Positions 11,004-19,784 of a stretch of 64,000 nt of DNA are shown here, in pieces. The DNA is taken from positions 1,414,697-1,478,696 of the forward strand of contig NZ_CM001841.1 in NCBI RefSeq assembly GCF_000365305.1, written 5' to 3'. The position numbers and the translations under genes were made by a program. This DNA comes from Dickeya dianthicola NCPPB 453. GTDB taxonomy: Bacteria; Pseudomonadota; Gammaproteobacteria; Enterobacterales; Enterobacteriaceae. Positions within the stretch are counted from its first letter, which is position 1; each line of letters begins with the position of its first letter. The notes beneath the pieces were generated by a model. The model was given only the letters and a program-made list of their open reading frames with translations. It was not told where the DNA came from and ran no database searches.

Positions 11004-13187
11004 GTGGTTATGGCGACACGACTGACAGACTCTCCGTCCCGGCTGTCTATTCTGTGGCAGGATGCCTTGCTAAAAATTTCTCAGTCACTGTTGCAACAGC
11101 GCACTATTCCGGACCTGCTGCGAGCGCTGGATGGCGTGTCGTTTTCGGTGGTGCGCTTTGGCCGGGTCAATCTTATCTTGCTTGATCCGCTGCATAATCA
11201 GATGAATTTCTACCGCCACGACCGCGAATCCGGGCATACCCAGTGCAGCGAGGAGGCGATTCTGCTGGCTAACGGCCCCGGCGGAGTGGTGTGGAGCACC
11301 CAGACCCCGCTGCATTGCGATCGCACGCACTTCCTGCGTGATTTTCCCCACCTGACCGAACAACCGGCCTACGCCGGGCTGAGCGACTACTGTCAGTTGC
11401 CGCTACGCGGCACGCACCGCGGGCTGGGCGGGGTGGAATTCCTCAAAACCGACGGTAGCCGCTTTACCGATAACGAACTCGATTTTTTTCAGGCGCTGGC
11501 CGGGGTGGTGGCGCTGGTGGTGGAAACCATTCGCGAGCGCGAGCAGGTGTTGCAGGAAGAAGAACGGTTGCGCCATGAGCGCGACCATCTGCGCATTCTG
11601 GTGGATGTCACCAACACCGTGATTTCCAAACTGGAACTGAAGGCGCTGGCGCTGGAGGTGTCGCGCGAAATCCACCGCTTCTTCGGCATCGACTTTATCG
11701 CGCTGGTATTAAAAGAAGGTGAGGGCGAAGCGCAAACGCTCAAGTATCTCGCCACCGTGTACCCGCAGGCCGGCGCGCCGAAAACGGTGCAAGGCGAGGT
11801 AGACCGGGCGCAAACGCTGGCAGACGGCGTGATGGCGCAGCATCAGCCGCAACTGGTACAGGTGACGCAGCGCCCCCAAGCCGGCGAACCGCGCCCGCTC
11901 AGCCAGTGGTTCGACAACGCGCTGTCTCACGTCTGCCTGCTGCCGCTGGCGTTTGGCAACCGGACACTGGGCGTGCTGGAGCTGGCGCACCGCTCAGCGC
12001 TGGCGGTCAGCGAGGCGGATCTCCGGTTGTTGCGGCAGATTGCCGCGCGCATCGCCATTGCGCTGGATAACGCGCTGGCCTATGAGCAGATCACCCGCAT
12101 GAAAGATTCGCTGGTGCATGAGAATTTCTACCTGACTGAACAGCTTACCGAGCATATTCATCAGCGCAGCGGCGATGAATTTGGCGAAATCATCGGCCGC
12201 AGCGTGGCGATCCGCCAGGTGCTGGAGCAGGTGGAAATGGTGGCGGCCAGCGACAGCACCGTGCTGATTCTGGGTGAAACCGGCACCGGCAAGGAGCTGA
12301 TTGCCCGCGCTATCCACAGCCTGAGCCAGCGTAAAGCCCAGCATATGGTGAAAATGAATTGCGCCGCCATTCCGTCCGGCCTGCTGGAAAGCGACCTGTT
12401 CGGCCATGAAAAGGGCGCATTTACCGGCGCCACCAGCCAGCGTCAAGGGCGGTTTGAACTGGCGGATAACAGCACGCTGTTTCTGGATGAGGTGGGCGAT
12501 ATCCCGCTGGAATTGCAGCCCAAACTGCTGCGGGTGTTGCAGGAGCGGGAAATCGAGCGGCTGGGCGGCAGCAAGGTGATCCCGGTGGATGTGCGATTGA
12601 TAGCCGCCACCAACCGCGACCTGAAACAGATGGTGGCGGACCGCGAGTACCGTAGCGACCTTTATTACCGGCTCAACGTGTTTCCCATCGTCATTCCGCC
12701 GTTGCGCGAGCGGCCGGAAGACATTCCGCTGCTGGTGAAGTTTTTCACCCGCAAGATAGCCCGCCGCATGAACCGTACTATCGACAGCATTCCGTCCGAC
12801 ATGTTGCGTCAACTGAGCCGTCTGCCGTGGCCCGGCAACGTGCGGGAACTGGAAAACGTGGTGGAGCGAGCGGTGATCCTGACGCGCGGCACCACGCTCA
12901 ATCTGCACATGGATGAATTACAGCATCATCTGTCGCCGCTGGAGGTGCCCAAACCGTCGTACCGCGACCTTACGCCGCCGCCGATGGCGGCCGAGCCGTC
13001 ATCCGGACCGTTGGATGCGCAAGAGGAACCGGAACGCGAGCGTATTATCCGGGTATTGCGGGAAACCAACGGCATCGTCGCCGGCCCGAAAGGCGCCGCC
13101 GCCCGGCTCGGGCTTAAGCGCACCACTTTGTTATCGCGGATGCAACGCATGGGGATTTCCGCCCGGGAGATCGAAGGGATTTCGTGA
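11004..13187 (+). CDS. fhlA: Formate hydrogenlyase transcriptional activator
   Basis: Sigma-54-dependent enhancer-binding protein of 727 residues. Two GAF-like sensory domains (about residues 20-180 and 195-360; they bind formate in E. coli FhlA) precede a AAA+ domain and a C-terminal Fis-type helix-turn-helix ([20 protein letters not shown]). The AAA+ domain has Walker A GETGTGKE, the sigma-54 contact GAFTGA and Walker [12 protein letters not shown] 11004 and ATG 11010 are both possible starts. It is the expected activator of the hydN-fdhF, hyf and hypC operons in this window, all of which have GG-N10-GC promoters. Confidence 0.94.
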   Translation: MVMATRLTDSPSRLSILWQDALLKISQSLLQQRTIPDLLRALDGVSFSVVRFGRVNLILLDPLHNQMNFYRHDRESGHTQCSEEAILLANGPGGVVWSTQTPLHCDRTHFLRDFPHLTEQPAYAGLSDYCQLPLRGTHRGLGGVEFLKTDGSRFTDNELDFFQALAGVVALVVETIREREQVLQEEERLRHERDHLRILVDVTNTVISKLELKALALEVSREIHRFFGIDFIALVLKEGEGEAQTLKYLATVYPQAGAPKTVQGEVDRAQTLADGVMAQHQPQLVQVTQRPQAGEPRPLSQWFDNALSHVCLLPLAFGNRTLGVLELAHRSALAVSEADLRLLRQIAARIAIALDNALAYEQITRMKDSLVHENFYLTEQLTEHIHQRSGDEFGEIIGRSVAIRQVLEQVEMVAASDSTVLILGETGTGKELIARAIHSLSQRKAQHMVKMNCAAIPSGLLESDLFGHEKGAFTGATSQRQGRFELADNSTLFLDEVGDIPLELQPKLLRVLQEREIERLGGSKVIPVDVRLIAATNRDLKQMVADREYRSDLYYRLNVFPIVIPPLRERPEDIPLLVKFFTRKIARRMNRTIDSIPSDMLRQLSRLPWPGNVRELENVVERAVILTRGTTLNLHMDELQHHLSPLEVPKPSYRDLTPPPMAAEPSSGPLDAQEEPERERIIRVLRETNGIVAGPKGAAARLGLKRTTLLSRMQRMGISAREIEGIS

Positions 13188-13329
13188 CGATACTCAGATA
13201 AGCACCAGTGAACAACGCGGGAAATTTATCTGAGAAAAATATTTTATTATCAGCGTATTACTATGGAATCCCAGACTGAGCCGGGATTAAGAACACCCGG
13301 TTCATCACCTCACTCATGGCTAGTGGTTT

Positions 13330-14346
13330 TTATATGTTCATACCGATCTGAGCAGCAATCTTGATGGCTAATTGTCGAAAGTCTTTTTTTGCATCGCTAA
13401 CGGCATTGGCATGACTGCCAATAGCACCATCGGCTGATGTCAGATTGAATATCGGTTTACGGTATTCCTGCGCCATAGGTATCAGACTACGGTAATGTTT
13501 AATTGTTGCCAGGCAATAGGGGTCGGATTCTTGTTTCATGTCCTGAACCGGACTTTCATTGAGAACGGCCTCACGATACACGGAAGGGATACGCTGTACC
13601 CACTTGTCATAAGCCTTTACAGGGCGATCCAAACGTACTCCGTGTTGTTGACATAGATAGCCAATAGGTAGCATCTTGCCTGTCGGCAATTTGAAGTCAG
13701 GATGACTCTGAGATTCGGGATTATCTTGCCAATTATCCAGACGTTTGCGCCAGAGATTCCTCCAGCCTCTTAACGTCGGCCCTAGGTTGCTCAGGCCCTG
13801 AAGAGAAAATAGATCTGCCCCGAGCGGAATCGCCACATAATCGGTAGCCAGTAGTACGGATCGATTTATCGCTCCCAGGTTGGGGCCAATATCAACCAGT
13901 ATAATGTCAGCTTGCACTTTTTCGGCTGCCATCTGTATGACTTGCCAAAATGCAGTCAGTATTCGCATTGGACGATATAAATTGTTATCGGCCATGCTAT
14001 TTGGCCATTCAGATGACAGTAAATCTTCAAAACCAGACAGCGCCACATCTCCAGGCAAAAGATAAAGGTCGGTAGCAATGTTTTGCAGGTGTGGTTGAGT
14101 GATATCACCAACACCGGTTAACGGCTTGATGCACTGATAAATAGTGGAATTGGAGCCTGGGGTATTCCAGATGGCTTCAATGCGATTTTCATCCAGAAAG
14201 GCAGCTGTTAGGTTGGCTTGCGGATCCAAATCCGCTATTACTACTCTTTTTCTCAGATTGGTAAACATCCAGGCCAGATGATAAATCAAAGAGGTTTTGC
14301 CGACGCCACCTTTGTTATTGAAAAATGTCAGAACTGGGGTACTCAT
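13330..14346 (-). CDS. ParA-family ATPase
   Basis: Cytoplasmic P-loop ATPase of 338 residues from the ParA/MinD superfamily. The deviant Walker A (NNKGGVGKTSLIYHLAWMF) is at residues 9-27. A Walker A'-like segment (VVIADLDPQANLTAAFL) and a Walker B-like segment (ADIILVDIGPNLGAINRS) follow. It is longer than Soj-type ParA because of an insertion after the core. Its ATG overlaps the stop of the upstream AlbA_2-domain gene (ATGA), so the two are translationally coupled. No ParB is nearby. The pair is less GC-rich than its neighbours and sits between fhlA and fdhF, where a formate hydrogenlyase cluster would not carry it, so it looks like an inserted cassette. Role unknown: partition, anti-phage defence or another function. 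Confidence 0.85.
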   Translation of the reverse strand: MSTPVLTFFNNKGGVGKTSLIYHLAWMFTNLRKRVVIADLDPQANLTAAFLDENRIEAIWNTPGSNSTIYQCIKPLTGVGDITQPHLQNIATDLYLLPGDVALSGFEDLLSSEWPNSMADNNLYRPMRILTAFWQVIQMAAEKVQADIILVDIGPNLGAINRSVLLATDYVAIPLGADLFSLQGLSNLGPTLRGWRNLWRKRLDNWQDNPESQSHPDFKLPTGKMLPIGYLCQQHGVRLDRPVKAYDKWVQRIPSVYREAVLNESPVQDMKQESDPYCLATIKHYRSLIPMAQEYRKPIFNLTSADGAIGSHANAVSDAKKDFRQLAIKIAAQIGMNI

Positions 14347-15344
14347 GGTTTACCTCGCAAAATACAGACCACTGCTGTCTGGTTTGTCTCAAATTCCAGA
14401 GGGGGATTACCATTCGTGCTCTCGTAAGTTCTATGCAGAACCGCGTTGTAGAGAATCTGTTGCAGCGCGGCTTGTGGGTATGGCGATGAAATCAGATGTG
14501 TGGAGTGCGAGATGATATCCACTGCCGAGCGATTGTGTGCTTTTAATTTTTCTTCTGTTCGACGGAGCATGTCGACAATGCTGCCATTGATTTCTTCTTC
14601 ATCAATAACTGGGTCGGCCAGTTCTGTACCGCTTATCCTCAAAAACTGAATATAGGCACCAGGCAGAAAATCTTGCGGGCTTTTCCCTAGCGCAAGCAAA
14701 CCGAGGACTGTCGGCATTGTATCTTCAGGCGAGACAATCATTCGACACGACGCCAGGCGCTCTTCATAACTTCGCCCATTTTCTTCCAGAACGTCGTCGG
14801 CAAATGCTTGTGGCAAATATTCGCTTTCAAAAATCATTCGAGATAAATCACTTAGCCTGGCAGTGGGGAGCGGATAAATATCAAAGGGTAAATTTTTATA
14901 ACGGCGTTTCTCGTTAAGTACACGTTCTTCCTGGGCATTGGCAATTGAACGCCGGGGGCCAGTGCGTATCCAGATGCGGCCTTCATACTTTACTGGTGGC
15001 ATGTCGGAAGGAATTACAGTTACTACCGCGATATCTGCGCCTTTGAGCGTTCGTTTTTCAACCGTTAAAACAGGCAAAGGCAGGATGTTTCCATCTGTTT
15101 TCATATCAGCCAAAGACAACAGCAGCTGATCAGTGATTTCCAGATTGCTGGGGTCACCATTATCTTTCGCGCCGATAAACAATACTCCGGGCTGGTTATA
15201 CCCGGGTAAATCGTTAGCAAAAGCGCAGACTGCCTGACGTGCTTTCTTGGGAACATCGCCCTTGAATGTTTCTTTACGTTCAGCACGGTCTGACTCTGAA
15301 TCGTTCAACAGAGCAAGCAATTCTTCATCGGTCAGTCTTGGCAT
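14343..15344 (-). CDS. AlbA_2 (Schlafen-like) domain protein
   Basis: Protein of 333 residues with an N-terminal AlbA_2/Schlafen-type domain. The stretch from ERKETFKGDVPKKARQAVCA through FANDLPGY and GVLFIGAKDNG is the typical signature, followed by IWIRTGPRRSIANAQEERVL. A C-terminal region (PQAALQQILYNAVLHRTYES) resembles the ATP-binding segment found in larger AlbA_2 proteins. The product ends shortly after that segment and is more compact than many homologues. ATG 15344 is favoured over 15350 by the spacing to CAGGAG. It is the first gene of a two-gene unit with the ParA ATPase (4-nt overlap). An array of 18-bp repeats lies about 140 bp upstream. Function is not known; a nucleic-acid-binding partner of the ATPase is my inference. 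Confidence 0.75.
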   Translation of the reverse strand: MPRLTDEELLALLNDSESDRAERKETFKGDVPKKARQAVCAFANDLPGYNQPGVLFIGAKDNGDPSNLEITDQLLLSLADMKTDGNILPLPVLTVEKRTLKGADIAVVTVIPSDMPPVKYEGRIWIRTGPRRSIANAQEERVLNEKRRYKNLPFDIYPLPTARLSDLSRMIFESEYLPQAFADDVLEENGRSYEERLASCRMIVSPEDTMPTVLGLLALGKSPQDFLPGAYIQFLRISGTELADPVIDEEEINGSIVDMLRRTEEKLKAHNRSAVDIISHSTHLISSPYPQAALQQILYNAVLHRTYESTNGNPPLEFETNQTAVVCILRGKP

Positions 15345-15484
15345 GGTCATGCTCCTGCAGCTCAAATAGCATCGCCTGATAGTTGTCCTCTGGTTGAGAA
15401 TGCAGACCAGATGGGACATCCATTTACTAACAGAATTTAGTTGTGCTGATCATAGCATTTGTGGGCCATCTTCAAAAACTAACT

Positions 15485-15554
15485 CTATGTTTAGGAATAA
15501 CGCTATGTTCAGGAATAACGTTATGTTCAGGAATAACGCTATGTTCAAGAATAG
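15485..15554. repeat. 18-bp tandem repeat array upstream of the ParA/AlbA_2 operon
   Basis: Nearly four head-to-tail copies with an 18-bp period: starts at 15485, 15503, 15521 and 15539, consensus ctatgttcaggaataacg, the last truncated at 16 bp. Copies differ at one or two positions. The array lies about 140 bp upstream of the AlbA_2 start. Iterated sites upstream of a ParA operon recall partition-site or operator arrays, but simple slippage duplication is equally possible. Confidence 0.9.
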
Positions 15555-15679
15555 GGGCTGATATCTGTGCAATTTACATCCGCAGAGATTGAGAGGGGTA
15601 TCCTAATAAGGAAGGGGTATGTTGTGGTGGTTTGAAAGACCCTCTCCCGCAGGAGAGGGCTGATGGGAGCGGAGAAGGA

Positions 15680-17830
15680 TTAACCCGCCACTTCCGCTTC
15701 TTTACGCAGCCGCGCTTTCAACGCGCTGTACTCTTGTACGACGTAGTTCTCCGCCCAGTTCTGGTCGGCGATCGGTTCCAGTTTCACCGCGCAGTGCTTG
15801 TATTCCGGCGTCTTGGCGATCGGGTCTACTTCGTCCAGCGTCAGCTCGTTACAGGCGCCAACCCACCATTGATAGGTCATGTAAACCGCGCCCTTGTTGA
15901 TGCGCTCGCTGACCATCGCCCGGCTGATCACCTTGCCGCGGCGTGACGATACCCACGTCAGTTGCTGATCGCGAATACCGAGATGGGCCGCGTCTTCCGG
16001 GTTCATCTGCACGTAGCCCGGTTCGTCCGCCAGCGTTTGCAGCGCGGTGCAGTTGCCGGTCATGGAACGGCAGGAGTAGTGGCCGACTTCGCGCACCGTG
16101 GAGAGCACCAGCGGGTAGTCGGCGTCGGTCTGTTCCATCGGCGGGTGCCATTCTGTCGCAAACAGCAGCCCTTTGCCGTTCGGGCGGTCGAACTGGTTGC
16201 CGGCATACAGCCACGGCGTGCCCGGGCTGTCTTCGGTCAGACACGGCCACGGCACATAGCCCAGACCGGACATTTTCTCGTAGGTGGCGCCGTAATATAG
16301 CGGGCACAGATTGCGCAACTCATCCCAAATTTCCTGGGTGTTGTTGTAGTGCATCGGGTAACCCAGGGCGGTTGCCATCAGGCTGATGATTTCCCAGTCC
16401 GGCTTGACGTTGCCCTTCGGCTCCACCGCCTTGTAGAAACGCTGGAAACCGCGGTCGGCGGCGGAATACACCCCTTCATGCTCGCCCCAGGAGGTGGCGG
16501 GGAAGATAACGTCCGCCACCGCGGCGGTTTTGGTCATGAAGATGTCCTGAACGATCAGCAATTCCAACTGGTTGAAGGTTTCGCGCACCACCGACAAGTC
16601 CGGCTCGGTTTGCAGCGGGTCTTCGCCCATCAGGTAATTGGCCTTGATCTTGCCTTCTTTGATCATGTGCGGCACGTCGGTCAGCGAGTAGCCGATACGG
16701 TCGGACAGCGACGGCACGCCCCAGGCTTTGGCGAACTTCTCGCGGACGTCCTCGTCGGTGACGTTCTGGTAGCCGGGGAACTGGTTCGGCAGCGCACCCA
16801 TATCGCAGGCGCCCTGTACGTTGTTCTGACCACGCACCGGACCAACGCCGACGTTCGGGCGGCCGAGGTTGCCGGTGAGCAAAGCCAGGCCGGACAGCCC
16901 TTTCACCACATCCACGCCCTGCGTCCACTGGGTGACGCCCATGCCCCACAGGATGGTGGCGGACGGCGCGGCCGCGTACAGGCGGATGGCGTCGCGGATC
17001 AACTGCGGGTCGAGCCCGGTGATGTCCGCCACGTATTCCGGCGTGTATTTCGCCACCAGATTGCGGTATTCCTCGAACCCTTCGGTATGCTGCGCCACGA
17101 AATTCGCGTTATACAGCCCTTCGTTGATCAACACGTTGGCGAAAGCGTTGACCAGCGCCATGTTGGAGCCGTTCTTCAGCGGCAGCCACAGGTCGGCGAT
17201 ACGGGCGGTTTCGATATGACGCGGGTCGCAGACGATGATTTTAGCGCCGCGTTCTTTGGCCTTGATGATGCGGCGCGCCACAATCGGGTGAGAATCGGCG
17301 GCGTTGTAACCGAAGACTAAAATGCAGTCGGTTTTTTCGATTTCGCAAATCGAGTTGCTCATCGCGCCGTTGCCCAGCGTCACCTGCAGGCCGGAAACCG
17401 ACGGGCCGTGGCAGACGCGGGCGCAGCAGTCGATGTTGTTGGTGCCGGTGACCGCCCGGGCGAATTTCTGCATCACATAGTTGGTTTCGTTGCCCGGCCC
17501 GCGGGAAGAACCGGTGTGCATGATGGCGTCCGCACCGTATTTCTCCTTGATGGCTTTCAGGCGGGAACTGGCGAAGTCGATGGCTTCGTCCCAGGACACC
17601 ACTTCAAACGGCGCGCCTTTCTGGCGGCGGATCATCGGTTGCTTCAGTCGTGGGGTTAACAGCTTGGTGTCGTTGAGGAAATCCCAGCCGTAATAGCCTT
17701 TTAAACACAGTTCGCCTTCGTTGGTCAGGCCGTTGGCGCCTTCCGCGCCGACCACTTTGCCGTTTTCCACCAACAGGTTAATTTTGCAGCCTGACCCACA
17801 GTAAGGGCAGACGGTAATCACTTTCTGCAT
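15680..17830 (-). CDS. fdhF: Formate dehydrogenase H, cysteine (selenium-free) form
   Basis: Molybdopterin-dependent formate dehydrogenase of 716 residues, the formate-oxidising component of formate hydrogenlyase. The N-terminal [4Fe-4S] motif CPYCGSGC is at residues 8-15. The active-site motif reads CARVCHGPSV. Residue 140, selenocysteine (UGA) in E. coli FdhF, is here cysteine encoded by TGC (minus strand, 17413-17411), and no in-frame stop occurs. The length equals E. coli FdhF within one residue. The start at 17830 follows AAGGAG with good spacing; hydN lies immediately upstream in the same operon. A selenium-free formate dehydrogenase working with hydrogenase-4 is established for Pectobacterium atrosepticum FHL-2, so this fits the family context. 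Confidence 0.95.
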   Translation of the reverse strand: MQKVITVCPYCGSGCKINLLVENGKVVGAEGANGLTNEGELCLKGYYGWDFLNDTKLLTPRLKQPMIRRQKGAPFEVVSWDEAIDFASSRLKAIKEKYGADAIMHTGSSRGPGNETNYVMQKFARAVTGTNNIDCCARVCHGPSVSGLQVTLGNGAMSNSICEIEKTDCILVFGYNAADSHPIVARRIIKAKERGAKIIVCDPRHIETARIADLWLPLKNGSNMALVNAFANVLINEGLYNANFVAQHTEGFEEYRNLVAKYTPEYVADITGLDPQLIRDAIRLYAAAPSATILWGMGVTQWTQGVDVVKGLSGLALLTGNLGRPNVGVGPVRGQNNVQGACDMGALPNQFPGYQNVTDEDVREKFAKAWGVPSLSDRIGYSLTDVPHMIKEGKIKANYLMGEDPLQTEPDLSVVRETFNQLELLIVQDIFMTKTAAVADVIFPATSWGEHEGVYSAADRGFQRFYKAVEPKGNVKPDWEIISLMATALGYPMHYNNTQEIWDELRNLCPLYYGATYEKMSGLGYVPWPCLTEDSPGTPWLYAGNQFDRPNGKGLLFATEWHPPMEQTDADYPLVLSTVREVGHYSCRSMTGNCTALQTLADEPGYVQMNPEDAAHLGIRDQQLTWVSSRRGKVISRAMVSERINKGAVYMTYQWWVGACNELTLDEVDPIAKTPEYKHCAVKLEPIADQNWAENYVVQEYSALKARLRKEAEVAG

Positions 17831-17864
17831 GACATTGCTCTCCTTCATCGTACCGACGGCACGC

Positions 17865-18407
17865 TCAGAATTTCATTTCCGCGGCTTCATCAAGTGCTGC
17901 GCGCCGCTGTTTACGTTGGATCATTTCCTGGATGTCCTCCCGGCTGATCAGGCGCAGGGCTTTGGTCGGGCAGACCTCAACGCAGGCCGGGCCGTTGGCG
18001 CGCCCTTCACACAGGTCGCACTTGTGCGCTTCCGCCTTGATGCAGTTACCCAGCGTCTGATAATGGCTGATGCGCGCCACCGGTTTACTGATCACCGTCA
18101 TGGCGCCGTACGGGCAGGCCACCACGCAGGTTTTACAGCCAATGCATTTTTCCTGCTGCACCCGAATATGATCGCCGGCGTGTACGATTGCCCCGTTAGG
18201 GCAAACATTGGCGCAGGGCGCGTCTTCACAGTGACGGCATTGGATCGTGGTGCTGACATTCAACCCCTTCACCACTTTCAGGCGCGGTGTGAAATGTTCT
18301 GGCGACAACGACGACGGGTTGCCGTCGCTGTGCGCCAGCACGCAGGCGACTTCGCAGGTGCGGCAGCCAATACATTTCCTGGGGTCTGCTAAAACGAACC
18401 GGTTCAT
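17865..18407 (-). CDS. hydN: Electron transfer iron-sulfur protein HydN
   Basis: Ferredoxin-like protein of 180 residues carrying four cysteine clusters: CIGCRTCEVAC, CRHCEDAPCANVCP, CIGCKTCVVACP and CDLCEGRANGPACVEVCP. This pattern indicates four [4Fe-4S] clusters. It transfers electrons between formate dehydrogenase H and the hydrogenase arm. It is the first gene of the hydN-fdhF operon, 34 bp upstream of fdhF, behind a sigma-54 promoter at 18486-18502. It resembles HyfA (30524-31150), which has a longer insertion between clusters. Confidence 0.93.
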   Translation of the reverse strand: MNRFVLADPRKCIGCRTCEVACVLAHSDGNPSSLSPEHFTPRLKVVKGLNVSTTIQCRHCEDAPCANVCPNGAIVHAGDHIRVQQEKCIGCKTCVVACPYGAMTVISKPVARISHYQTLGNCIKAEAHKCDLCEGRANGPACVEVCPTKALRLISREDIQEMIQRKQRRAALDEAAEMKF

Positions 18408-18447
18408 GACAGGGTCTCCTTCCGCGGCTCTGATGGACTAAGGGTTA

Positions 18448-18470
18448 TGTCGACGGCGTGGCCGCCGACA
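18448..18470. promoter_or_regulatory. Inverted repeat in the hydN leader
   Basis: TGTCGACGGC at 18448-18457 pairs with GCCGCCGACA at 18461-18470 with one mismatch. It lies between the sigma-54 promoter and the hydN start, so it is in the transcribed leader. It resembles the TCGACA-rich sites between hyfA and hypC and could be an FhlA-type site or an RNA hairpin. Confidence 0.45.
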
Positions 18471-18485
18471 CATCGCCGCATATAA

Positions 18486-18502
18486 AGCAGGGTTTATGCC
18501 AG
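18486..18502 (-). promoter_or_regulatory. Sigma-54 promoter of hydN-fdhF
   Basis: On the minus strand the sequence CTGGCATAAACCCTGCT has the invariant GG and GC separated by exactly 10 nt (-24 TGGCAT, -12 CTGCT). It is about 80 bp upstream of hydN. TGTCAGTCGAC and TTTGACGACG elements 90-140 bp further upstream may be part of an FhlA enhancer. Confidence 0.8.
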
Positions 18503-18912
18503 AATGAATGCTTATGGTTTATTGATTTGATTTATAAGCAATTTAAGATGAATTTTTTTGGGATGAACCGCCAGTGACCGGCCGGTGACGAGTGTCAGTC
18601 GACGGGGTTCGGCAGATTTGACGACGTGCGCCCGGCGCGGTGCAGGCCATGCCGACAGACCAATAAAATGAATCTATTGCGAAGCGCGTTCCAGCGTTGG
18701 AAACCGCCTATCGAGCTTAGAAAGCCCGGCCTTTATTGTGTCTTCTTGTGTCTTCGGGCTATGGCGCCTTACCCGCACATGTCAGCGGCGCGCAATAGCT
18801 TTTTATTTTTCAGTGAAATCAACATGAAGCCTTTTACAGGCGATAAGACTGAAATAGGATGATTGTATCCTTTGGGATACGATGTTACTCTGTTCATTGA
18901 CAAGGAGTGCCA
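18503..18912. other. Intergenic region between hydN and the DUF4160 gene
   Basis: No convincing gene is present; short open frames here have no recognisable domains. The stretch carries the probable FhlA upstream elements for hydN (about 18592-18627) and the promoter of the DUF4160-DUF2442 pair. Confidence 0.5.
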
Positions 18913-19170
18913 ATGCCTGAGATTGACAGACTGGCAGGGCTAATTTTCCATTTGTACTTTTACGATGATGAACGGCACCACTTGCCGCATGTGCATGTTT
19001 GTTATGGCCATCATGAACTTATCATCAGTATTCGTACCGGAATCGAGATCGAAGGATATCTGCCGAATAACAAGCGCAAGCTGGCGCTTGTGCATATCCG
19101 GGCCCACCGCCAACAGCTGTTGAGCATGTGGGAACGGGCGGTAGTGGGGAGAAATCCGGGAAAACTGTGA
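18913..19170 (+). CDS. DUF4160 domain protein
   Basis: Small protein of 85 residues with the DUF4160 signature: IYFHLYFYDDE-type start (here LIFHLYFYDDERHHLPHVHV) followed by basic, helical C-terminal segments (NKRKLALVHIRAHRQQLLSM). ATG 18913 is chosen because AAGGAG at 18902-18907 is well spaced; a GTG at 18907 is less likely. It is followed after 7 bp by a DUF2442 gene. This gene order recurs widely and has been suggested to form toxin-antitoxin-like modules, but I know of no settled activity. It lies inside the FHL-2 cluster without an obvious link to hydrogen metabolism. Confidence 0.8.
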   Translation: MPEIDRLAGLIFHLYFYDDERHHLPHVHVCYGHHELIISIRTGIEIEGYLPNNKRKLALVHIRAHRQQLLSMWERAVVGRNPGKL

Positions 19171-19177
19171 GGCATTT

Positions 19178-19666
19178 ATGCATAAAATTGTGGAAGTTGA
19201 CGTCATTGGCGATTTTTCGTTGCGCCTGACCTATGAAGATGGTCTGGTTTGCGACATCAATCTTTATCACTATGCCCCCAGCCCGGTATTTTCGAACGCC
19301 AGCCAATTTATCAAGTTTGGGTTGCTGCCGGATGGCTCGCTGGAATGGCTGCCGGATATTAAGATTTCCGCGTCTGAATTGCGGAAAAAAGGGGAGTATG
19401 TCAGCCACACGCTGGCGGTGCGAGAACGGAACTTCGCTGATGTCATCTCTCGCGCTTTCTATGATGCCGTGATTGAAAACCGGCCGGAAATTCTGCAAGC
19501 GGCGTTGAAAATTGCGGTGGAGAAATACGGTAACAGCACGGTGGCGAAAGAGGCGGGGGCGAAAAGCCGCACCAGTCTGTATAAGTCGCTGAATAAGAAT
19601 ACCCATGTCAGCCTGGCGACGGTGGTCAGCCTGGCGCATACCGTGCTGCAACTGGAGGAGAAGTAG
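19178..19666 (+). CDS. DUF2442 protein with C-terminal helix-turn-helix
   Basis: Protein of 162 residues. The N-terminal approximately 80 residues match DUF2442 (VDVIGDFSLRLTYEDGLVCD then LLPDGSLEWLPDIKISASEL). The C-terminal half (VAKEAGAKSRTSLYKSLNKN) looks like the Xre-type helix-turn-helix found in HigA-like addiction-module antidotes. It is co-oriented with and 7 bp from the DUF4160 gene, so the pair is one operon. The fused DNA-binding domain suggests an autoregulating antitoxin-like partner; this is inference. Confidence 0.78.
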   Translation: MHKIVEVDVIGDFSLRLTYEDGLVCDINLYHYAPSPVFSNASQFIKFGLLPDGSLEWLPDIKISASELRKKGEYVSHTLAVRERNFADVISRAFYDAVIENRPEILQAALKIAVEKYGNSTVAKEAGAKSRTSLYKSLNKNTHVSLATVVSLAHTVLQLEEK

Positions 19667-19686
19667 TCCGCAGGCTTCCGGTTAGA

Positions 19687-19710
19687 GGCGGGGCTGGTTT
19701 TGCCCCGCCC
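19687..19710. terminator. GC-rich hairpin between convergent genes
   Basis: GGCGGGG and GCCCCGCC arms flank the loop ctggtttt just after the DUF2442 stop codon. There is no clear T-run, so terminator function is uncertain. Confidence 0.4.
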
Positions 19711-19719
19711 GTAGCCTAT

Positions 19720-19767
19720 CAGGTCAGAGTACTGCCAGGTCAGAGTACTGCCAGGTCAGAGTACTGC
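19720..19767. repeat. Three perfect 16-bp tandem repeats
   Basis: The unit caggtcagagtactgc occurs three times without mismatch (19720, 19736, 19752) between the DUF2442 gene and hycI, both of which end here. Perfect identity suggests recent expansion. Confidence 0.95.
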
Positions 19768-19784
19768 GTCAACGCACGCGCGCT

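Noticed and set aside
15485-15554. CRISPR array
   Set aside because: The 18-bp units are directly adjacent with no spacers, and no cas gene is nearby.
18626-18862. A 78-codon ORF upstream of the DUF4160 gene
   Set aside because: No ribosome-binding site, no motif, and it overlaps the promoter region of the following pair.
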